This document shows, in pieces, positions 15,426 through 23,155 of a stretch of DNA of 34,468 nucleotides. Numbering within the stretch: the first letter of the stretch is position 1; every line of letters begins with the position of its first letter. The stretch is from Anaerolineales bacterium (GTDB taxonomy: Bacteria > Chloroflexota > Anaerolineae > Anaerolineales > Villigracilaceae). Under the pieces are notes generated by a model, which worked only from the letters and a program-made list of their open reading frames with translations, ran no database searches and had not been told where the DNA came from. The stretch lies in contig JACZJB010000245.1 of NCBI GenBank assembly GCA_014860805.1, forward strand, positions 1-34,468, read 5' to 3'. A program made the translations under genes and the position numbers.

Positions 15426-16393
15426 ATGACAATCTCCTTTGCCGTATTCGTCATTTTATTGCGGATGGCATAGCCATCGAAATCCGCCTGCTCCATGCCA
15501 AGGATGACCGCGCCCACCACGGGTGGACCAACGAGCCGAATCAATTTTGCGTTGGGTAGATGTTTCATCACAATTTCTTTCATTGGTTCGATGATGATGT
15601 CGCCTGCCTCGAACACGCTGCCCGATTGAACGATCTCCACTTCGTCATTTTCCATTTCGATCTGACGCGCCACCGCAACCGCCAGCCAGCCAAGCTCCTC
15701 CCCCGCCCAGCGAATAATTTCCTGCGCGGCGGTGTCACCGTTACGCGCGGCTTCTGTCACTTGCACAGCAAGGTATGGAAACAAGTGATATTTTTCGTTC
15801 GATAAACCTTCCATCAAATCCATTTCGTTTGTGGCATCGGTCGCTTCGAGATAAATCTTTGTCAGCGCCGTCGGCGGGATGCGTTTAATCCACGCGTAAT
15901 TTACCATCTGCAAGCCGCGCTGGACAATTTCAATCGCACCGCCTTGTTCACCGAACTGCGCGCCGTTGCCAACAATGCGCCCTTTTTTTCCATATTTATT
16001 CCGCCCGCGGCAGTTGTTCGATGACCCCGCAGTGACGTTGACTCCAACTCCGCGCGTCGCGCCAGCCAGCAGTCCATTCCAGCCGTCGTTGACAACTTCA
16101 ACGGGGCAGGATAACCCCAGCGATGAGATCGCCTGCAAATGCGCCTCACGGTCGGATGGAAAATCGTATCCTGCCACGCCGAAGCCTGCTCCAGCGATAT
16201 GAGCCTTATCCACGCCTGACATTTCCAGCGCGCCCGCCAACGACTCGCGCAGTACATTTTCAAGTCCATCGTACCCAACACCTTGGTGGTTTCCGCCCCA
16301 CGCTTTCCCAAACGCAACGCATTGACCCGTCTCACTCACGATTAACGCATGAGTTTTGGACGAGCCAACATCCATGCCGAGAAAATAGCGCAT
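15422..16393 (-). CDS. BadF/BadG-type ATPase, N-acetylglucosamine kinase-like
   Basis: A 323-residue ASKHA-fold protein. MDVGSSKTHALI (residues 7-18) is the phosphate-1 loop, the segment around VVNDGWNGLLAG holds the catalytic Asp region, VTAGSSNNC is the phosphate-2 loop, and QSGSVFEAG follows in the adenosine region. Such proteins phosphorylate amino sugars or hexoses. Activators of 2-hydroxyacyl-CoA dehydratases carry Fe-S cysteines between the halves, which are absent here, so a sugar kinase is favoured. GGGAGG precedes the start just inside the MFS gene. It overlaps the hydrolase by ATGA. It would supply the phosphate required if the CNV-type GH4 acts on a phosphosugar. Confidence 0.85.
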   Translation of the reverse strand: MRYFLGMDVGSSKTHALIVSETGQCVAFGKAWGGNHQGVGYDGLENVLRESLAGALEMSGVDKAHIAGAGFGVAGYDFPSDREAHLQAISSLGLSCPVEVVNDGWNGLLAGATRGVGVNVTAGSSNNCRGRNKYGKKGRIVGNGAQFGEQGGAIEIVQRGLQMVNYAWIKRIPPTALTKIYLEATDATNEMDLMEGLSNEKYHLFPYLAVQVTEAARNGDTAAQEIIRWAGEELGWLAVAVARQIEMENDEVEIVQSGSVFEAGDIIIEPMKEIVMKHLPNAKLIRLVGPPVVGAVILGMEQADFDGYAIRNKMTNTAKEIVI

Positions 16394-17737
16394 TTACGTT
16401 CCCTCCCGCTTCTTCTTTAAAGTATCCTGAATCTTTTTCAGATAATCCCCATGCAATGGATACAGCCACAGGAAAAAAATAGCCAATAAAAAGCCGACGG
16501 ATGTTGGGACGGTCAGGAAGATGCGAAAGCCCATTTCCACCGAGACAGGCTGCACATCGAGAAGGGTATCGTAGCCAAAGGCAGGCATGACCAGCCCAAA
16601 GACAGACGAGACCAGCAATCCGCTCAATGTGATGATAAAACCGCTCATGCCAAAGTACATGCCTGCGCGCTGGTGACCCGTCTTCACTTCATCCTCATCG
16701 ATCACCTCAGACAGGATCACATCGCCGATCAACACAAGCCCGCCAAGACCAACACCAACGATGACAGCAGTTGCATAGGTGAAATAGATATTGGGTGAAA
16801 ACCCCATCGGCACGATTCCAAGAATCATGAAAACATGCGCGAGCATCAGTGTTTTTCGGTTGCCGATTTTGTTTGCCACCCAGTTGCGCCAGGGATACAA
16901 CGAGAACATGGCGATCAGAAACGCAATACCCAGAATGACCGTCGCCAGCCCCTCGTCCACTTTCAGGCTGTATTTCAAATAGAAAAGAATACCAGTTTGC
17001 AGAACACCCGTCCCAAAGAAGCGCATGGCTTGCGAGCCTGTTACCATGAGATAGCTCTTATTAAAAAAGGTTGCCTTCAAGGAACTGAGAAACGGGAAGC
17101 TTGTATCGGTCTTCAAATCTTTCCGTTCGAATAAAAAGGGATACCCAATATAGATGGCGATCAGCGAGATGACCGCCAGCACGGTCGCCATACCGCTCCA
17201 GCCCAATATCTGTGCGAGCAAAGGCGGGAGAGCCGCACCCAGCACCAATGCGACCGTTTGGAAAATATTCATCTTTGCGGCGGCATCTGTGCGTTCTTCA
17301 TGCGTGCTGAACATTTCAGGAAGCAATCCATAATAGCCTGTAGCAAGAGCGGTATACAGCCCCTCCCAAATGACAATGGCCGCGCCAAACCATGTCAAAA
17401 GGGCAATGGGGTTGTCTTTTCCATCGAAAGGGATGCTGAATATGAGCGCGAATGAAACCGCATAGGGCAAGCCGCCGAATAGAACGTAAGGCAGCCGCCT
17501 GCCCCAGCGTGAGCGCGTGCGGTCTGAAAAATATCCCAGCACGGGATTATTGATTGCGTTATACAGCGTGTAAAAAAACCAAAAAGTTGCGTACCATGTG
17601 GCGGGCAGATTTTTTACATCAACAATATAGAACGCCACGATGCCTGAAATCGCTTCGACTGGCGTTGCCACACCCAAACTGGTCAGCCCATACATCACCC
17701 GCGTTTTCGTGCTGGTCGCAAATTCATAAATTGTCAT
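16394..17737 (-). CDS. GPH-family (MelB-like) sugar symporter
   Basis: A 447-residue membrane protein with about twelve helices. NNPVLGYFSDRTRSRWGRRLPYVLFGG (starting near residue 62) is the loop 2-3 signature of the glycoside-pentoside-hexuronide family, including the charged DRTRSRWGRR sequence. The central loop at about 205-215 (FERKDLKTD) and the cation-binding helices are present. It brings a glycoside or hexuronide into the cell with Na+ or H+ and so feeds the surrounding cytoplasmic enzymes. AAAGGAG stands before the ATG. Its stop is directly adjacent to the kinase start. Confidence 0.9.
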   Translation of the reverse strand: MTIYEFATSTKTRVMYGLTSLGVATPVEAISGIVAFYIVDVKNLPATWYATFWFFYTLYNAINNPVLGYFSDRTRSRWGRRLPYVLFGGLPYAVSFALIFSIPFDGKDNPIALLTWFGAAIVIWEGLYTALATGYYGLLPEMFSTHEERTDAAAKMNIFQTVALVLGAALPPLLAQILGWSGMATVLAVISLIAIYIGYPFLFERKDLKTDTSFPFLSSLKATFFNKSYLMVTGSQAMRFFGTGVLQTGILFYLKYSLKVDEGLATVILGIAFLIAMFSLYPWRNWVANKIGNRKTLMLAHVFMILGIVPMGFSPNIYFTYATAVIVGVGLGGLVLIGDVILSEVIDEDEVKTGHQRAGMYFGMSGFIITLSGLLVSSVFGLVMPAFGYDTLLDVQPVSVEMGFRIFLTVPTSVGFLLAIFFLWLYPLHGDYLKKIQDTLKKKREGT

Positions 17738-17788
17738 TCAATTCTCCTTTGGCAATTTCACTGACCGCAGACCATAGGACGCTGTCCA
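17738..17788. repeat. Short gap carrying a GACCGC-type repeat fragment
   Basis: TGACCGCAGACCATAGGAC (17762-17780) resembles TGACCGCTGACAACGGAC at 20100-20117. The gap also holds the SD of the symporter gene. It is a degenerate copy of a dispersed intergenic repeat. Confidence 0.5.
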
Positions 17789-19078
17789 TCAGTTGAACTG
17801 TGGCAGCCACTGCTTGTTGACCTCAAGCATATCGTCCATCACTTTTTGAACTTGATCTGCACTCGGTCCAAGCGGATTGGTAAGCAGAGCCTGATACATT
17901 GCGTTTCGGTCGCCATGCACCGCAGCTTCGACGGTGAGCAGTTCGTACATCTTCACCTGAGACAAAAGCCCGAAGCATGAAGCAGGCAGGGGGTCGGCAG
18001 GAAGCGGGCGAATCCCGTTTCGATCCACTTTGGCGGGCAGTTCCAGCACCCAGTCTGATGGATATTCCTTCACGGCCCCGTTATTCCGCGTGTTGACCAC
18101 ATGCACTTCGCCGAGGTCGTTGTAATGCGAGTTGATCAGTTGGGTCGCGAGCGTGGAGTAATACGCGCCGCCACGCTTCATCAAGTCTGCGGGCGGTTCG
18201 GTGAGGGTCGGGTCGGCATAATCGCGCAGCAGGTCTTTTTCGATCTCCATCACCTGCTCGGCGCGGGAGGGAGGCCATTTCTTTTGCTCATTGAATTTCT
18301 TTTCGGTGTAGTAAAAATATTGCAGGTAATAATTGGGGATCATGCCAAGCGTTTCAAGTGTGCGGATGTCCCATTCAGGTTCGGCTTCTTTTTTCATTTC
18401 TTCAAGATAAGCGGGGAAAATATATGGCCACATCTCTTCGCCATCCACAGTGAAGCCGCGATGCCAGGTAAGATGATTCAACCCAAGTGTGTTCAACACC
18501 GCGTGATTGTCTTCGATCTTTTTGCCTGTGACTTTCTCAAGTCCTTCAAGAATTTCCATCTTGGTGGTGATGCCCACATTGCACACACCCACAGCAGGCA
18601 CATCGGGCGCATATCGATTCAACGCTTCGGTAACAAGCCCAGCAGGATTTGTAAAATTGGCAAGCAGCGCGCCAGGCGCGACTTCACGAATATCGTTGGC
18701 AATGCTGAGAATCACAGGGATGGTACGCAATGCTTTTGCCATGCCGCCCACGCCTGTCGTCTCTTGTCCGATCAAACCGTGCCGCAGACCGAGATATTCA
18801 TCCCCGCGACGGGCGGGCATCATGCCGACTCGCAATTGCGTGGTGACATACGAAGCGCCTGCAATCGCCTCTTTCTGGACCGTGGACAGGATCACCTTAA
18901 AGGGCTCTCCCTTCGCCCTCACCATTCTCTGCGCAAACCCGCCGACAATGTCAAGCCGTTGCCTGTCAATATCCATCAACCAAAGCTCTTTGATGGGCAG
19001 CGAATCAATTCTGGCAAGAAATCCGTTTACAAGTTCGGGAGTATAAGTCGAGCCTCCGCCGATGACTGTGATCTTCAT
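17789..19078 (-). CDS. Glycoside hydrolase family 4 enzyme (CNV type), 6-phospho-beta-glucosidase-like
   Basis: A 429-residue GH4 enzyme. GGGSTYTPEL (residues 7-16) binds NAD, and NFTNPAG (141-147), Cys166-Asn167-Val168 and LNHLTW (His202) make up the metal site. The Cys-Asn-Val signature is that of 6-phospho-beta-glucosidases such as CelF or LicH, whose mechanism uses NAD-dependent oxidation at C3. AAGGAG stands before the start. No PTS genes lie in the window, so phosphorylated substrate would have to come from the kinase at 15422-16393 or elsewhere. The second GH4 gene, with a CHE signature, lies in the same set, so two glycosidic linkages are probably handled. Confidence 0.9.
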   Translation of the reverse strand: MKITVIGGGSTYTPELVNGFLARIDSLPIKELWLMDIDRQRLDIVGGFAQRMVRAKGEPFKVILSTVQKEAIAGASYVTTQLRVGMMPARRGDEYLGLRHGLIGQETTGVGGMAKALRTIPVILSIANDIREVAPGALLANFTNPAGLVTEALNRYAPDVPAVGVCNVGITTKMEILEGLEKVTGKKIEDNHAVLNTLGLNHLTWHRGFTVDGEEMWPYIFPAYLEEMKKEAEPEWDIRTLETLGMIPNYYLQYFYYTEKKFNEQKKWPPSRAEQVMEIEKDLLRDYADPTLTEPPADLMKRGGAYYSTLATQLINSHYNDLGEVHVVNTRNNGAVKEYPSDWVLELPAKVDRNGIRPLPADPLPASCFGLLSQVKMYELLTVEAAVHGDRNAMYQALLTNPLGPSADQVQKVMDDMLEVNKQWLPQFN

Positions 19079-19086
19079 AGGTCTCC

Positions 19087-20067
19087 TTATTGATACAACT
19101 TTCCATATTTTGCAATGATTTCATCTTCCCAACTCAGTTCATCAGAATTAGGAATACGTCCTTCGTCTTCCATCACTTCAAAGACCTGGGTCATGCCTTG
19201 CTCCAGCGAAATCTGCGGACGGAACTCTGGCACATCGCGGAACAATTTTTCAGACGAGTAGTAATCGTTATAGGCAAATTCATCTTCGAGAATGCCCATA
19301 TCTGGGACGTTGAGTCGTTTCAGGCCTTCAAATGGAATGCCGACAAGTTCCGCTTCTTTGCCGAGGATTTTGCCAGCCAGTTTGTGATAATCAAACCATG
19401 TATAAAATCCGCGGTTGACGGCGTTATACGTCTGCCCAATGGTATGTTCCTTGCCAATGACACCAACGAAGGCATGGGCGATATCGTCCACGTGAAGGTG
19501 TTGATGAATGGCAAAGCCATCGCCGCAGATGATGACGGGTTTGCCTTTTTTGACGCGGTCGATCCACGAGAAATCCCAGCAGATCTGGCGCAGCATCCCC
19601 TGCACGGGTCCATAGGTGGTGGATGGTTTGATGATAACTATAGGGAATTTCTCGCGGTGATACGCTTCCAGATAGACATGATCCGCCGCCACCTTGTTGC
19701 GTCCATACTCGGTGTTGGGTCGTAAAGGATGAGTCTCGTCCACGGGCAGGTAATCGTATTGGATTCCATACGTGCAGGTGGTGGATGTTTGCACGAACCA
19801 GCCCACACCACGAAAGGCGCGTACGCTCGAAGCCGCGTCTTCGGCGGTAAAACAGATCATGTCAATAGCCGCGTCGAATTTCTCCGCTTGCATCTTGCGC
19901 TCGAAGTCTTCGCGGTTGTGACGGTCGCCTGTGATGATACGTACACCTTCGGGCGCTTGCGCTTTCTGCCCGCGATTGAAGAGGGTGACGTCATGTCCCT
20001 TTTCGAGTAAAAGTTTGACGATGGGCTGGCTGATGTTACCTGTGCCACCGACGATACAGATTTTCAT
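19087..20067 (-). CDS. NAD-dependent epimerase/dehydratase (extended SDR)
   Basis: A 326-residue extended short-chain dehydrogenase. VGGTGNIS (residues 6-13) is the dinucleotide loop, Tyr121-Gly-Arg-Asn-Lys125 is the catalytic YxxxK, STTCTYG precedes it with the usual Ser/Thr, and KPSTTYGP is the NAD-sugar border motif. It probably oxidises, epimerises or dehydrates a sugar or nucleotide sugar in the pathway; the exact reaction cannot be read. The preceding SD is AAGG. It lies 8 nt before the GH4 gene, so it is in the same transcript. Confidence 0.88.
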   Translation of the reverse strand: MKICIVGGTGNISQPIVKLLLEKGHDVTLFNRGQKAQAPEGVRIITGDRHNREDFERKMQAEKFDAAIDMICFTAEDAASSVRAFRGVGWFVQTSTTCTYGIQYDYLPVDETHPLRPNTEYGRNKVAADHVYLEAYHREKFPIVIIKPSTTYGPVQGMLRQICWDFSWIDRVKKGKPVIICGDGFAIHQHLHVDDIAHAFVGVIGKEHTIGQTYNAVNRGFYTWFDYHKLAGKILGKEAELVGIPFEGLKRLNVPDMGILEDEFAYNDYYSSEKLFRDVPEFRPQISLEQGMTQVFEVMEDEGRIPNSDELSWEDEIIAKYGKLYQ

Positions 20068-20155
20068 GGATACCTTTTTCGGTTTCGTTCGCTAACGGAT
20101 GACCGCTGACAACGGACTATGATTAGCCTTACTATCCGTATTCGGTCGTCTGCTG
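20068..20155. repeat. 88-nt gap with GACCGC/GGTCGTC repeat remnants
   Basis: TGACCGCTGACAACGGAC (20100-20117) and an opposite-facing GGTCGTCTGCTGTCA (about 20145-20159) form a loose inverted pair. It is likely a degenerate repeat unit, and it also carries the epimerase SD (AAAAAGG). Confidence 0.5.
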
Positions 20156-21160
20156 TCATTTGATATTGATTACTTTTCCCGTACGGCTCGACTCATACGC
20201 CGCATCCACAACCTTCATATTTATGAGTCCTTCCATGCCGCCAGGATTTGGCTTTTGCTTTTTTTCAACACAATCGACAAAATATTTAAACTGATTATCG
20301 TACAAACTCTGCGGGCAATGTTCCTTGCGCGGGAATTCAAAACCCGATTCGATCTCGTCCAGTTTTTGTTCTTTTTCGTTGGGCAGAATCAGTTTGGTTG
20401 GGAACAACTGCCCGAAGCCTTTCGACCCATACAACTGTGTCGCCGCTTCGGGACCGTCTGCGTGCGGCTGCCACCAACCCGATTCAATGTACGATGTCGC
20501 GCCGTTATCCCATTCAACGATGATGACGCCTGTATCGTCCACATCGAAATCTTTGTAATACGTTCCGATCTTTGCGTAAACGGAAGCAGGCTGCGGGTCG
20601 CCCAATAAAAATCTTGCGGTGTCCAGCGCATGGATGCCCATGTCCGCCATGGCACCGCCGCCCGCAAATTCTTTTTGCGTGAACCAGCCCGAGGGCCCCC
20701 AGTGGGTATGCACGCCATAGCCCTTCGTGCGGATGATCTTGCCGAGTTTCGATGATTGCTCCTTCAACCACAACACATCGGGGTCGAAACGCCAGCAGTG
20801 CGCCACCATCAACGTTGCGCCAGATTTCTCCGCGGCTTCGTTCATCTGCTCCGCTTCGGCGGCGTTCATAGCCATCGGCTTCTCGACCATCACATGGACA
20901 CCTGCATTCAAAGCGGCAATCGTTTGCGGCGCATGGAGATAGTTTGGTGTTGAAACAACCAGCGCATCCACGCCGCCTTCTTTGAGCATTGATTCCACGT
21001 TTTCATATTGGCGCGTGATGTCAAAGCGTTTACCAAACTCGATCATTGAGTCGGTTTTGTGATTTACGACAGCAGTCAATTCCACGCCCAGGTTCTGTGC
21101 CGCCTGGGCGTGGACCTTGTTGATATAGCCTGTCCCTGCAAATGCGATTCGTAATGTCAT
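20156..21160 (-). CDS. Gfo/Idh/MocA-family sugar oxidoreductase
   Basis: A 334-residue NAD(P)-dependent dehydrogenase. The start at 21160 has GGAG upstream. A longer frame reaching 21214 overlaps the upstream gene and adds no conserved residues. AFAGTGYINKVHAQA (residues 5-19) is the Rossmann loop, VEKPMAMNAAEAEQM contains the EKP catalytic lysine motif, and GGAMADMGIHALD is the typical C-terminal-domain helix with His. Members oxidise sugars or inositols at one carbon. Beside a DegT aminotransferase it could make the keto substrate to be aminated, or undo that in catabolism. Confidence 0.92.
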   Translation of the reverse strand: MTLRIAFAGTGYINKVHAQAAQNLGVELTAVVNHKTDSMIEFGKRFDITRQYENVESMLKEGGVDALVVSTPNYLHAPQTIAALNAGVHVMVEKPMAMNAAEAEQMNEAAEKSGATLMVAHCWRFDPDVLWLKEQSSKLGKIIRTKGYGVHTHWGPSGWFTQKEFAGGGAMADMGIHALDTARFLLGDPQPASVYAKIGTYYKDFDVDDTGVIIVEWDNGATSYIESGWWQPHADGPEAATQLYGSKGFGQLFPTKLILPNEKEQKLDEIESGFEFPRKEHCPQSLYDNQFKYFVDCVEKKQKPNPGGMEGLINMKVVDAAYESSRTGKVINIK

Positions 21161-21191
21161 GGGGCTTCTCCAGTTTGCGTTTGGCACGTAG

Positions 21192-22151
21192 TCATAAGGT
21201 ATGTGCAATGCCAAACGACAAATTATGCTTCTTGCTATACTCGGGCAAAATTTTCAGGGTGCGGTCGATCATGTCTTGCGGGATGTTATCCAGCGGCACG
21301 TGGCAGGCTTTCAATGCCTGCTCCAATTTGGAAATATCCTGTCCCTGCAATTTGGCGATGAGCAAAATTGCAGGGCCGACCAGGTCACCGTGCGGGAGGC
21401 CGTGCCCCATTTCGTTTTCGACGGCGTAGGCAAAGTAGTGTTCGCTTCCCTCTTCGGGGCGGGAGTGACCGACCTGATTGCAGAGTTGGACTTCCATTGC
21501 CAAACAATCATACAAAGTTTTAAGTCCATCTGCGTCGCCGCGCCCTGCGGCTTCGGCGCAATCGAGTACACCGCTCAAAATGGATTGGGCGTTGTCATAC
21601 ACCCACGGAATGAATTCCATGCCTTGCGGGTTTTTGCCCTGCTCGTGCGCGAACTTCCAATCCCATGCGCCTGTGGCAATCGACATCACGTCGGTGATGC
21701 CTGCGGCGCGGATAAAAGCTGGGGCTTTGGCGATCGTTTCAAAGTCCAGGATGAGGCGTTCGGGCACTTTTGTCTCGATGTAGTACACGCAACCATCTTT
21801 GCGGATGCCTGATGCGGCGGTAATGAACGCATCCACCGAGAGGGCGGTTGGAAGAACCACGAGCGGCAGGTTGAAATTGGAAGCGAAATATTTCGCAGCA
21901 TCGGCAGTGAGCCCGCCGCCCACAGCATAGATGATTTCAGGTTTACGATTTTCGATTGACAATTGAAGACCATCCCAATAATCGGTGGTTGCTTCCGTCA
22001 CTTCAATGGTGTCCACGATATTCAACCCGTGTAAATTATTTTTCACTGCATTCCACGCAGGCGCGGATGTGACGAGTAAAACAGGGCTTTTCTCCTTCAC
22101 TTCGGAGAAGGGCAACAGATCAACTTTAGGGAGGTTCCAAATTTTTTTCAT
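21192..22151 (-). CDS. Glycerol-1-phosphate dehydrogenase-like (EgsA/AraM-type) metal-dependent dehydrogenase
   Basis: A 319-residue protein of the iron-containing dehydrogenase/dehydroquinate synthase fold. IYAVGGGLTADAAKYFA is the NAD-binding GGG loop, LPTALSVDAFITAASGIRKDG matches the substrate strand of the glycerol-1-phosphate dehydrogenase type, and GSEHYFAYAVE and GLPHGDLVG supply metal-binding histidines. The start at 22151 overlaps the upstream stop (ATGA); the longer frame to 22250 is rejected. Residues about 63-73 (LSIENRKPEI) are encoded by a dispersed repeat shared with 12882-12899. The true substrate may be a cyclitol or sugar phosphate rather than glycerol phosphate. Confidence 0.82.
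   Translation of the reverse strand: MKKIWNLPKVDLLPFSEVKEKSPVLLVTSAPAWNAVKNNLHGLNIVDTIEVTEATTDYWDGLQLSIENRKPEIIYAVGGGLTADAAKYFASNFNLPLVVLPTALSVDAFITAASGIRKDGCVYYIETKVPERLILDFETIAKAPAFIRAAGITDVMSIATGAWDWKFAHEQGKNPQGMEFIPWVYDNAQSILSGVLDCAEAAGRGDADGLKTLYDCLAMEVQLCNQVGHSRPEEGSEHYFAYAVENEMGHGLPHGDLVGPAILLIAKLQGQDISKLEQALKACHVPLDNIPQDMIDRTLKILPEYSKKHNLSFGIAHTL
21933..21960. repeat. AAATC-type dispersed repeat within a coding sequence
   Basis: GATTTCAGGTTTACGATT (21933-21950) differs at one position from 12882-12899. It continues as TTCGATTGAC, so the coding strand reads as a run of AATC units and adds about ten residues in frame. Confidence 0.8.
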
Positions 22152-23152
22152 TGTGATCTCAATTTTCCAAACGTTTTTCCAACCACATTCCACACGACTT
22201 CGGGGTTTTCGGACGCCCCATCCCAGGCGGAGTTGCCATGCATGCCCCACACGGCAATTGACTTCGCGCCTCTTTCCACGGCGAGGCTAAACCCTGCTTC
22301 GAGTTCATGTTCCCTGCCTGACGGGATCCCAAACCCCTGTGCCCAAAAGTGCGGCGTCAAACCGCGCGGCTCACAAATATCCATGGTGCGTTTCATTTGC
22401 AAAGAGACATACTCTTTGCAGTTTTTGTCGTGCAGGAACCAGTATGGGTCGGTGCCGAAAATGTCCAGCCCGCGAATGTCGGCGATGCGGCTCCACGAGA
22501 GGGATTCATTCGCTTCATCATCCACGGGTAATAACGTGATGGCGTTCCGCGCGCCTTTGTCTTTGGCATAGCCGATCATCTCGGTCAGAAAGTCCACCAT
22601 CAGGTCTTCGCGAAAGATTTTCATTTCGGCAGTTATTTTGTCTGGCATGGGTTGACCGAATCGACTCTGGAATGAGGCGCGGCATCTCGGACAGAAGCAG
22701 GCAAAGGCATCGTCTGAGGCGAAGTGCAGGTCATCCCAATCTGGAATGTAGAGATGCGGTTCATCCCAAAAGAGGGTGTCGGCGCCGAAATCGATTGCCA
22801 TATCGATCCAAAGTTTCATGGCGGCTTTGGTCTCATCAGCAGAAGGACAAGCCGCGGGAGCGCGTTGCCCTGTGGAAAGAATTTGGCAGGCATCGGGGTT
22901 GCGCGGTACGAAGGCGCTGAATTGCTCACCGCCGAAGAGTCCCATCACTGCCCAGGGATTCGCCCAACAGCCGATACCCACATCGCGCGTTTTACGGAAA
23001 AAGGTTTCAGTACGTTTGCGGGCGAAGATGAGTTCGTTTTCGCTAAAACAATGTACGAGGTATGTGCAATGATGCGCGAGAATATCCTCAAGATCACGCT
23101 CGAAGTGGTGAAGCCAGCCGTTGGCAAAGTAGGAGACGCCTGTTTCGATCAT
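22148..23152 (-). CDS. Unknown TIM-barrel protein, glycosidase-like
   Basis: A 334-residue protein with no family that I can name. The repeated hydrophobic strands (GIGCWANPW, GADTLFWDEPHLY, NAITLLPVDDE, GLDIFGTDPYW, KSIAVWGMHG) suggest a TIM barrel. FWDEPHLY with Glu131 at a strand end looks like a catalytic acid or base. CFCPRCRASFQSRF (from Cys152) resembles a small metal-binding or structural cysteine motif found in GH42-like and other putative sugar hydrolases. No signal peptide is seen. It follows the CDF gene by 3 nt and overlaps the dehydrogenase by ATGA. A role in hydrolysis or isomerisation of the same sugar is inferred from context only. Confidence 0.7.
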   Translation of the reverse strand: MIETGVSYFANGWLHHFERDLEDILAHHCTYLVHCFSENELIFARKRTETFFRKTRDVGIGCWANPWAVMGLFGGEQFSAFVPRNPDACQILSTGQRAPAACPSADETKAAMKLWIDMAIDFGADTLFWDEPHLYIPDWDDLHFASDDAFACFCPRCRASFQSRFGQPMPDKITAEMKIFREDLMVDFLTEMIGYAKDKGARNAITLLPVDDEANESLSWSRIADIRGLDIFGTDPYWFLHDKNCKEYVSLQMKRTMDICEPRGLTPHFWAQGFGIPSGREHELEAGFSLAVERGAKSIAVWGMHGNSAWDGASENPEVVWNVVGKTFGKLRSQ

Positions 23153-23155
23153 TCA

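Noticed and set aside
18101-19093. Long + strand frame of 330 codons opposite the CNV-type GH4 gene
   Set aside because: The - strand reading gives a complete GH4 protein with all motifs; the + frame has no recognisable domain.
21161-21214. N-terminal extension of the Gfo/Idh gene
   Set aside because: It overlaps the upstream coding region, and GGAG supports the ATG at 21160.
22152-22250. N-terminal extension of the dehydrogenase-like gene
   Set aside because: It lies inside the TIM-barrel gene; the ATGA overlap at 22151 is the natural start.
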